DNA from: Hominenteromicrobium gallistercoris
GTDB lineage: Bacteria; Bacillota; Clostridia; Oscillospirales; Acutalibacteraceae
Length of the DNA stretch: 12,093 nucleotides
Assembly: GCA_019119145.1 (NCBI GenBank)
Contig: DWXR01000046.1
Coordinates: 1-12,093, forward strand
Direction of reading: 5' to 3'
Shown: positions 7,021-12,093 of the stretch, piece after piece
How positions within the stretch are numbered: position 1 is the stretch's first letter
Layout of the letters: every line of letters starts with the position of its first letter
Made by a program: the position numbers and the translations under genes
Notes under the pieces: model-generated
What the model saw: the letters and a program-made list of their open reading frames with translations, nothing else
What the model was told of the DNA's origin: nothing
Database searches by the model: none

Positions 7021-7063
7021 GCCGGGAGCTGTCGGAAAATCCGACGGCTCCCGGCCTTTTTAT
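7021..7063. terminator. Bidirectional intrinsic terminator between convergent transcripts
   Basis: A 15-pair hairpin (7021-7035 against 7041-7055, one G-T pair, loop AAAAT; GCCGGGAGC pairs with GCTCCCGGC) is followed on the plus strand by TTTTTATTT. On the minus strand the same hairpin is followed by TGTTTTTG (7020-7013). It therefore ends the plus transcript 14 nt after the DUF378 stop and can also end the minus-strand operon after nanK. Confidence 0.93.
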
Positions 7064-7084
7064 TTCGTTTTTTGAAGCGCTGTG

Positions 7085-8023
7085 TCAGCCTTCCCCGTGC
7101 ACCTGCCGGAAATAGGCGCAGGCGCCGAGCAGGCCGGCCGTATTGCCGAGCGCCGCCGCTTCCACGGTAAGATTTTTCGCAAACTGCGCCATCGCGCGGG
7201 ACAAAACCCTTTCCCGAAGCGGGCGGATGAAGTGCTCCTCCTCGCGGGAGATGCCGCCGCCGACCAGCACGATCTCCGGGTTGAACACATGGATCAGGCT
7301 GACGATGCCGGCGGCGATGCAGTCGATCCACGCGCTGACCGCCGCGGCCACGGCCGGATGGTCGAGATGTGCGAAGATCACCTTGCCGTCGACGTCCTCC
7401 GCGGGCACGCCGAGCGTCTCCAGCAGGGCCGGGTCGCCGGTGAACCGCCGCACGAGCGCGCCGGTCGAACCGTAGCGCTCGAAGCAGCCGCGGTTGCCGC
7501 ACGGGCACGGTTCGCCGTCGAACTTGATGCTGAAATGGCCGATCTCGCCGCCGATGCCGCGCCTGCCCTCGATCAGCCGGCCGTTCTCGATGATCCCGCC
7601 GCCGACACCGGTGCCCACCGTGACGACGAGCACGTTCTCCATGCCCCGCGCGCGCCCGTAGCGCTGCTCGCCGAGCGCCGCCGCGTTCGCATCGTTGATC
7701 ACCGTGACCGGTAGACCGAACGCATCGCCGAGCGTCCGCGCGATCTCGCTGCCGAGCCAGTTGCCGAGGCTGGCCCCGACGCCGATCACCGTGCCGCTGC
7801 GCACGTCGATCTGCCCCGTGGCTGAAACGCCGATGCCCGCGGGCTTTTCCGGGCTCTTTTCGAGCAGTTCGCGGGCGAGCGCCGTGACGGTCGTGAGAAT
7901 CGGCGTCCTGTAGCCGTCAAAGTCGACGCTGCGCGTCTCGGAGAGAAGGATGGCGCCCGTTTCGTCGACAAGGCCGGCCTTAACGGCGGTGCCGCCGATG
8001 TCGATGCCAAGCAGCACGCTCAT
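7085..8023 (-). CDS. nanK: ROK-family sugar kinase, probable N-acetylmannosamine kinase
   Basis: A 312-residue cytosolic ROK kinase that phosphorylates a sugar with ATP; next to nanE the likely reaction is ManNAc to ManNAc-6-P. Visible are the ATP loop DIGGT (8-12), the catalytic Asp111 in INDANAAALGE, VTVGTGVGGG (134-143), GGEIGHFSI (158-166) with zinc ligand His163, and the zinc cysteines of CPCGNRGC (Cys173, 175, 180). There is no N-terminal DNA-binding domain, so it is an enzyme and not a ROK repressor. Its ATG overlaps the nanE stop as ATGA, indicating coupled translation. Glucokinase or another hexose kinase cannot be excluded by sequence; context favours ManNAc. Confidence 0.87.
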   Translation of the reverse strand: MSVLLGIDIGGTAVKAGLVDETGAILLSETRSVDFDGYRTPILTTVTALARELLEKSPEKPAGIGVSATGQIDVRSGTVIGVGASLGNWLGSEIARTLGDAFGLPVTVINDANAAALGEQRYGRARGMENVLVVTVGTGVGGGIIENGRLIEGRRGIGGEIGHFSIKFDGEPCPCGNRGCFERYGSTGALVRRFTGDPALLETLGVPAEDVDGKVIFAHLDHPAVAAAVSAWIDCIAAGIVSLIHVFNPEIVLVGGGISREEEHFIRPLRERVLSRAMAQFAKNLTVEAAALGNTAGLLGACAYFRQVHGEG

Positions 8024-8706
8024 GAGATCGCCTCGACGAACCGGCGCGTGATGTCGCGCGGGCGCGTGATCGCCGTGCCGACGACCGCCGCATGCACCGG
8101 GTAGCTGAACACCTTCTGCAGCTGGCCGCGCTCCCAGACGCCGCCCTCGGCGATCACCGGCACCGAAAGCTCGTGCGTGATGCGGTCGAGCAGCGCGTAG
8201 TTCGGGATTGCCGTGCCGCGCGTCTTTTCCGTGTAGCCGCAGAGCGTCGTGCCGACGAGGTCGAAGCCGAGCGCCGCCGCGTGCGCGCAGTCCTCAAAGC
8301 AGGAGCAGTCCGCCATGAAGAGCTGATCGGGATACTTCTCGCGCACCGCCTTGAAGAAGCTGTCCAGCGCGCCGCCGTTCGGGCGCGGGCGGTCCGTCGC
8401 GTCGAGCGCGATGATCTCCACCCCGACCTCCGCCAGCGCGTCCACCTCCGCCATCGTCGGCGTGATATAGACGTCGCTGTCTTCGTAAACGCTCTTGATG
8501 ATGCCGATCACCGGCAGGTCGACCTCCTTGCGGATGTCGAGAATATCCGACACCGTATTCGCGCGGATGCCGACGGCGCCGCCCTCCTTGGCCGCAAGCG
8601 CCATTTTGCCCATAAAGTGATAGCCGTAAAGCGGCTCATCCGGCAGCGCCTGACAGGAGACGATCACGCCGCGATGGATTTTTTCCAGAATCTCTGCATT
8701 TGTCAC
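8020..8706 (-). CDS. nanE: N-acetylmannosamine-6-phosphate 2-epimerase (NanE)
   Basis: This TIM-barrel enzyme converts ManNAc-6-P to GlcNAc-6-P, feeding amino-sugar metabolism. The 228 residues match the family in length and motifs: GVIVSCQALPDEPLY (13-27), AAKEGGAVGIRAN (38-50) with Arg48, GIIKSVY with the catalytic Lys71, MADCS with Asp133, and VIAEGGV with Glu187; these correspond to the Arg, Lys, Asp and Glu known from clostridial NanE. The start is GTG at 8706, with GGGAGG 6 nt upstream. It follows the DUF4127 gene by 35 nt and overlaps the kinase gene. No nanA (sialic acid lyase) is in view, so ManNAc-6-P may arise from ManNAc itself. Confidence 0.95.
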   Translation of the reverse strand: MTNAEILEKIHRGVIVSCQALPDEPLYGYHFMGKMALAAKEGGAVGIRANTVSDILDIRKEVDLPVIGIIKSVYEDSDVYITPTMAEVDALAEVGVEIIALDATDRPRPNGGALDSFFKAVREKYPDQLFMADCSCFEDCAHAAALGFDLVGTTLCGYTEKTRGTAIPNYALLDRITHELSVPVIAEGGVWERGQLQKVFSYPVHAAVVGTAITRPRDITRRFVEAIS

Positions 8707-8741
8707 AGGAATCCTCCCTTTCCGTTCGATTACTGCTCTTC

Positions 8742-10238
8742 TTACCTGTACTTCGCCGTGACGCCGATCTCAAACATGCGGCTCCACGGCAGAACAACCG
8801 ACTCCAATATAACACGGCCGGCCAGCGAGGTCAATTCCTTTTCGATGAACGCCTGCAGCGCCTCGAAAACCGCCTGCGCCGCCTTGCCGTTCTGCCCGTC
8901 GCAGCGGAAATACGTCATGCCCCACTGCGGCAGAATGTGCTCCGTCACATGGGAGCGGACAACCGCGCCGTAGCCGCAGTCCTCGATGTAGCGCTCCACG
9001 AGGAAATCCATCGCGGCCGCGCGGTTCTTCTGGTGCATGCCGTTCACGGCCTGCGCGAGCACGGTGCCCATCGAGTTTGCGGAGGTGTTCCAGCCGGCAT
9101 AGCCGAGCAGCTTCATCAGGTTGCCCTGCTTGTTCAGGACGCGCAGAAGCTGCAGCTCGCCGCCGTTCGTGTAGGCATTGTCCAGAATCGCGACCGGGAT
9201 TCCCCGGCGGATGCAGTCGTTCACGAAGTACAGGAACTCCGCCATGTTCCGCTCCACGTCGTAATCCATGTTGTTGGCCGGCTGCTCGGCGGATTCAAGC
9301 ATCTTGTTGGCCGGCGCCGTGATGCCCATCACGAAGTCCGCATCCCGCAGCGACGGCACGACGACGCAGCCGGCGGCCATCACGTGGTACTTGACCGTTT
9401 CGTTCAGGCTTCTGTCCTCGTAATTCGGGATCAGCTGCGGCGCGAGCGTCGAAGCGTATTTGAGGTAGACGCGCGGCGTATCGCCCTCCAGCGCGTTGAC
9501 GGCGCGGGCCGTCAGCGTCATGCCGAGCTCGTCGGCGCCGGGATACAGGATCACGCGGTCGTTCAGCACCTTTTCGTCGATCACGGCGCGCACGGCCTGC
9601 TGGTCCATCGCCGTATAGCCGTATTTTGCCGAATCGTCCTGCGGGATGATCAGGAAATCGATCGTGCCGTCCTCCACAAGATCGAGCGTGCGGATGTTCA
9701 TCCTGCGGTTGAAGGCGCGGCGGTTCAGGTAATCCGCCAGCGCATCGGCGTCGATCTTCTCACGCATCGCCGCACAGTCCTGCGCGTCGCCCATGCCGAG
9801 CTTCTCCAGATGCGTCAGGCGGCCCAACTGGTGGATCTCCGCGCCGTAGTCGGCATAATAGTCCGGCTCCTCGTCGTCGGAGGAATAGGTCGGGCAGCGC
9901 ATGATGCAGTGAAAGGCGTACAGCTTTACAGAGGGGTTCTTCTCCCGCAGCGTTTTCAGGAGCATCAGCCGCTCGAGCGCCTCGTCCTCCCCGAGCGTAT
10001 GCAGCCGCGACGGGATCAAACCGCCGTACAGCAGCGTGTCGATCGAGAGGACCGCCGCATCGGCTTTTTCGATATTCGACAGCAGAAAATCGCGGATTTC
10101 CGCGTAATTCGCCGGCGTCTTCTTCTGGCCAAGCCGCGCCGGGCGCAGGATCGTATACTTCTCGCCGTTGAAGATCTTCGACGGGAAGTCAAAGTTGCAG
10201 GGCCGCTCGTCGAGCGGCAGCAGGATAATGTTTTTCAA
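8742..10238 (-). CDS. DUF4127 family protein
   Basis: A 498-residue soluble protein of the DUF4127 family, which has no assigned activity. The family opening MKNIILLPLDERPCNF is present at 1-16. Other recognisable blocks are LSIDTLLYGGLIPSR (64-78), LIIPQDDSAKYGYTAMDQ, and LYPGADELGMTL with conserved acidic residues, then LDNAYTNGGELQLL and AGWNTSANSMGTVLAQA nearer the C terminus. There is no signal peptide, so it acts in the cytosol. The start is TTG (10238), with GGGAGG 8 nt upstream. It sits 22 nt after the GH28-like gene and 35 nt before nanE, which ties it to sugar breakdown. An enzyme acting on a glycoside is my inference from context and the conserved Asp/Asn/His residues. Confidence 0.85.
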   Translation of the reverse strand: MKNIILLPLDERPCNFDFPSKIFNGEKYTILRPARLGQKKTPANYAEIRDFLLSNIEKADAAVLSIDTLLYGGLIPSRLHTLGEDEALERLMLLKTLREKNPSVKLYAFHCIMRCPTYSSDDEEPDYYADYGAEIHQLGRLTHLEKLGMGDAQDCAAMREKIDADALADYLNRRAFNRRMNIRTLDLVEDGTIDFLIIPQDDSAKYGYTAMDQQAVRAVIDEKVLNDRVILYPGADELGMTLTARAVNALEGDTPRVYLKYASTLAPQLIPNYEDRSLNETVKYHVMAAGCVVVPSLRDADFVMGITAPANKMLESAEQPANNMDYDVERNMAEFLYFVNDCIRRGIPVAILDNAYTNGGELQLLRVLNKQGNLMKLLGYAGWNTSANSMGTVLAQAVNGMHQKNRAAAMDFLVERYIEDCGYGAVVRSHVTEHILPQWGMTYFRCDGQNGKAAQAVFEALQAFIEKELTSLAGRVILESVVLPWSRMFEIGVTAKYR

Positions 10239-10260
10239 ACCGTTCTCCTCCCTTTCCGTT

Positions 10261-11538
10261 TCAGGCGCGGATCACGGACCAGCCGCGCGTCCGGACGTTT
10301 TCGAGCTTAACATCGGCGCCCGCGCCGATATACAGGCCGCAGTCCTCCGGCACTTCGACGGCCGTCCGGCCCGGCGCAAAGTCAAACGCGGCGCCCTTGA
10401 GCGCGAGGTTCTTCGAGGGCTTACGCGTATAATCGATATTCCGCAGCTCCACCTCGCGGATGTTGTCCCCCACGCCGACGATGCCCATCGCGTTCTCGCC
10501 GATGCAGGTCACGCCGTCGATGTGGACGTTGCGGATCGCGCAGTCCGTGCTGCGGTGCGGGTTCTGTTCTTCGGGGATGTGGTAGTCGTGCTTGACGGCC
10601 ATCATAAAGATCGGCTCGCCGTTGCCCCACCAGTTGCCCGCACGGATCGCCGTGTCGATGATCATATTCGAGACGCGCACGTTTTCGACGAGCGCGCCCT
10701 CGTCGTTGCACATGAAGCAGAGGCCGCGGTTGCTCTCCTTGATGATGCAGTTCGAAATCGTCACGTTGCGGATGTGGCTGTAGATGTAACCGATCACGAT
10801 CGCCTTCGAGCAGGAGCGCAGCACGCAGTTCGTGATGACGATGTCCTCGCACGGCTTTCCCCAGTTCGTGATGCCGGAAATCGCGATGCAGTCGTCGCCG
10901 CTCGAGATGTTGCAGTCCGAAACGATCACGCCCTTGCAGCTGCAGAAATGGATGCCGTCGTCGTTCGGCACATTGCGGTCCGTGTCGATCGTAAGGCCGA
11001 TCACCTTTACATTTTTGCACTCATTGAAGCTGAGCGTCCAGCACGGCGCGTCGATCACGCGGATGCCGCGCAGCGTGATGTTCTTCGAATTGTGGAAAAA
11101 GATGCACTGGCTCGGGCGCGTGCCGATCGGGTACGTGCACTCGTCGATCTGCGCCTGCGTGAACGGCACGCGGCTTTCCGGCACGTTCTTGACCGACGTG
11201 TCGTAGAACGATTTGCCGGAAAGGTCGATCGTGCCGCTGCCGTCGATCGTCACATTGTCGTGCCCCAGGTTCACGAGCATGGCGTGCAGCACGCCGAGCT
11301 CGTTGTGCACATAGTCCTGCGGCGGGTAGTCGTTCAGATCCTCCGAAGCCTTGAGCACCGCCCCGGCCTCGAGGTGCAGCGACACGCCGTGCAGGTTCAG
11401 CGTGCCGGTGCGGAAAACGCCGCCGGGCACGCACACCGTTTCGCCGGTTTCTGCCGCGGCGTCGATCGCCGCCTGAATCTTTTCCGTGTTGAGCGTCACG
11501 CCGTCGCCGACGGCGCCGAACTTCACAATGTCAATCAT
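10261..11538 (-). CDS. Glycoside hydrolase family 28-like right-handed beta-helix protein
   Basis: A 425-residue protein of the polygalacturonase (GH28) fold. It opens with the family N terminus IVKFGAVGDGVTLNTEKIQAAIDAA (4-28), continues through beta-helix rungs such as NVTIDGSGTIDLSG and KNITLRGIRVIDAPCWTLSF, and keeps the acid motifs NDDGIHF (192-198, for NTDG) and SSGDDCIAI (212-220). The usual GHG histidine is replaced (SKAIVIG, 244-250) and the RIK motif reads CFM (274-276), so the chemistry or substrate may differ from pectin hydrolysis. No signal peptide is seen, so it is probably cytosolic. I chose ATG 11538 because GGAGGAG lies 6 nt before it; an upstream reading to 11637 crosses the promoter. 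First gene of its operon. Confidence 0.88.
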   Translation of the reverse strand: MIDIVKFGAVGDGVTLNTEKIQAAIDAAAETGETVCVPGGVFRTGTLNLHGVSLHLEAGAVLKASEDLNDYPPQDYVHNELGVLHAMLVNLGHDNVTIDGSGTIDLSGKSFYDTSVKNVPESRVPFTQAQIDECTYPIGTRPSQCIFFHNSKNITLRGIRVIDAPCWTLSFNECKNVKVIGLTIDTDRNVPNDDGIHFCSCKGVIVSDCNISSGDDCIAISGITNWGKPCEDIVITNCVLRSCSKAIVIGYIYSHIRNVTISNCIIKESNRGLCFMCNDEGALVENVRVSNMIIDTAIRAGNWWGNGEPIFMMAVKHDYHIPEEQNPHRSTDCAIRNVHIDGVTCIGENAMGIVGVGDNIREVELRNIDYTRKPSKNLALKGAAFDFAPGRTAVEVPEDCGLYIGAGADVKLENVRTRGWSVIRA

Positions 11539-11563
11539 GTTTTTCTCCTCCGCTTTCATCGTG

Positions 11564-11581
11564 TGAAAGCATTTCCTTTCA
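11564..11581. promoter_or_regulatory. Leader dyad upstream of the GH28-like gene
   Basis: TGAAAG and CTTTCA form a 6-bp inverted repeat with a 6-bp centre, in the predicted 5' leader about 25 bp upstream of the start codon. It resembles a LacI-type or cre-like operator in general layout but lacks the central CG of cre sites, so a CcpA site is not claimed. Confidence 0.35.
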
Positions 11582-11596
11582 AAATATTGGAAATGC
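11569..11596 (-). promoter_or_regulatory. Leader hairpin upstream of the GH28-like gene
   Basis: GCATTTCC (11569-11576) and GGAAATGC (11589-11596) are a perfect 8-bp inverted repeat with a 12-nt AT-rich loop. In the minus-strand RNA this forms a hairpin ending about 18 nt before the ribosome binding site. It overlaps both the dyad at 11564-11581 and, by one base, the left arm of the 11-bp repeat. It may be an operator or an RNA element. Confidence 0.4.
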
Positions 11597-11649
11597 CTGC
11601 AAAAGCAGTGTACCACGGGGTTCACGCTTCTGTCCATAGCTTTTGCAGG
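11596..11649. repeat. Perfect 11-bp inverted repeat bracketing the promoter
   Basis: CCTGCAAAAGC (11596-11606) and GCTTTTGCAGG (11639-11649) are exact reverse complements, 32 bp apart. The left arm touches the predicted -10 box and the right arm lies 2 bp beyond the -35 box. The right arm is itself half of a dyad, GCTTTT-N5-AAAAGC (11639-11655). Two copies of one protein-binding site flanking a core promoter are typical of a repressor operator pair, or could allow a cruciform or looped structure. The binding protein is not in the window. Confidence 0.65.
11607..11636 (-). promoter_or_regulatory. Candidate promoter of the GH28-DUF4127-nanE-nanK operon
   Basis: On the minus strand TGGACA (11636-11631) is one base off the -35 consensus, and TACACT (11612-11607) is a fair -10, with 18-nt spacing. 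The expected start lies near 11600, inside the left arm of the 11-bp repeat. The moderate match to consensus fits a regulated promoter. Genes downstream have no other apparent promoter up to the nanK stop. Confidence 0.6.
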
Positions 11650-11674
11650 AAAAGCTTCCTCTCCGAAAGGCAGA

Positions 11675-11701
11675 GGACGCAGGAGCCTGTGTCCTGCGTC
11701 C
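11675..11701 (-). terminator. Hairpin after the binding-protein gene; possible terminator or attenuator
   Basis: GGACGCAGGA and TCCTGCGTCC form a perfect 10-bp stem with a 7-nt loop, beginning 32 nt after the stop of the binding-protein gene. No T-run follows on the minus strand (TCTGCCTTTCGG), so it is not a standard intrinsic terminator. It could protect the 3' end of the upstream transporter mRNA while the downstream genes are expressed separately. An alternative 5-bp stem (11658-11662 / 1172-11676 region) overlaps it. Confidence 0.45.
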
Positions 11702-11733
11702 CCGCAAATTCCCGTTGGATTCGGTTTTCAGAA

Positions 11734-12093
11734 TCAGCCCTCAGTCGTGCCCTTGGCAAGCTCGAGCGCGTCCGGGTTCGCTTCGAGATAAGCCGCAAAC
11801 TGCGTTCTGTACTCCTCGAGATAACGATCGAGGCCCGCAGCCTTCAGCTTTTCAATCGCCGCGTCGATGTTCTCCTCATATGGGACCATGCCGACCTTGA
11901 TCGGGTAGATCGAGGCGATGATCTCGGTCTGGAGGTTCGTCAGTTCGCTCTGGACGTTCGAAGCATCAAAGATGAAGCCGGCCGCCGGAGAGATGACGTA
12001 GTTGTCGGACTTGTAGGTCATGAAGTCGATGTGGTTGTCCGGTGTGTTGGAGGCATAGTTCATGTACGGCAGGTAACCGGTCATCCACGTATC
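11734..12093 (-). CDS. Sugar ABC transporter substrate-binding protein, C-terminal fragment
   Basis: The reading frame is open to the right edge, so only the last 119 residues are seen; the frame continues upstream of the internal Met at 12084 (residues DTWM). The sequence resembles the C terminus of large extracellular lipoprotein sugar-binding proteins with a DUF3502-type end: a loop region with YMNYASN, then FIFDASNVQSELTNLQTEI, a YPIKVGMVPYEENIDAAIEKLKAAGLDRYLEEYRTQF segment and a short charged tail. Such proteins capture an oligosaccharide outside the membrane and deliver it to an ABC permease. It lies upstream of, and in the same direction as, the GH28-like operon, which points to shared sugar use. 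Assignment is from general pattern and the N terminus is missing. Confidence 0.75.
   Translation of the reverse strand, partial: DTWMTGYLPYMNYASNTPDNHIDFMTYKSDNYVISPAAGFIFDASNVQSELTNLQTEIIASIYPIKVGMVPYEENIDAAIEKLKAAGLDRYLEEYRTQFAAYLEANPDALELAKGTTEG

Noticed and set aside
8700..10310. Plus-strand open frame of 536 codons, longer than the gene opposite
   Set aside because: It is antisense to the DUF4127 gene. Its translation is Arg/His/Val/Ala/Gln-rich without domains, as expected from the complement of a GC-rich gene, and it lacks a ribosome binding site.
11564..11581. CcpA (cre) site in the leader of the sugar operon
   Set aside because: The arms resemble cre half-sites, but the spacing is longer and the central CG is missing.
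11539..11637. N-terminal extension of the GH28-like protein from an upstream ATG
   Set aside because: The extra 33 residues (rich in Cys, His and Phe) are not a signal peptide and cross the candidate promoter and operators; the ATG at 11538 has an excellent ribosome binding site and the family N terminus.

Overview
The window reads as chromosomal DNA of a GC-rich member of the Firmicutes, most likely an anaerobic, gut-type Clostridia. This is inferred from strong AGGAGG-type ribosome binding sites, sigma-A-like promoters, tRNAs with encoded CCA, frequent TTG and GTG starts, MEP-pathway isoprenoid synthesis, an AlaR/AlaT-like regulator and aminotransferase pair, the UPF0237/UPF0210 pair and a DUF378 protein. 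I see no phage, insertion sequence, CRISPR array or plasmid function. All protein coding is explained by 13 genes, and no gene-free stretch exceeds about 200 bases.

Left part, minus strand (1-4954). A two-tRNA operon (Gln-CTG, then Pro-CGG) has its own strong promoter at 230-257. Upstream of it on the same strand lies a tightly packed five-gene operon read from about 4945 down to 352: PHP-type histidinol-phosphatase-like protein, Lrp/AsnC regulator, class I aminotransferase, DUF362 protein with two 4Fe-4S motifs, and the MEP-pathway kinase IspE. Junctions are 5 nt, an 8-nt overlap, a 4-nt ATGA overlap and 14 nt. A dyad covers the predicted transcription start.

Middle, plus strand (5004-7063). 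Divergent from that operon runs the conserved pair ACT-domain protein (UPF0237) and PFL/DUF711-like protein (UPF0210), followed by a 67-residue DUF378 membrane protein and a strong hairpin terminator. That terminator also has a T-run on the other strand, so it can serve the convergent operon.

Right part, minus strand (7085-12093). A carbohydrate operon is read leftward: GH28-like beta-helix protein, DUF4127 protein, N-acetylmannosamine-6-phosphate epimerase (NanE) and ROK kinase (NanK-like). The C-terminal end of a sugar ABC-transporter binding protein lies upstream at the window edge. Between it and the GH28-like gene is a dense control region: a candidate promoter whose -35 and -10 boxes are bracketed by a perfect 11-bp inverted repeat, then two more dyads in the leader. 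The likely scheme is uptake of a glycan or glycoside, processing by the GH28-like and DUF4127 proteins, and entry of ManNAc into GlcNAc-6-P metabolism through NanK and NanE. No sialic acid lyase is visible.

The best candidates for something undescribed are this GH28-like/DUF4127/NanE/NanK cassette with its bracketed promoter, and the ACT + UPF0210 pair, whose function remains unknown. All functional calls rest on reading motifs by eye; no database search was run.
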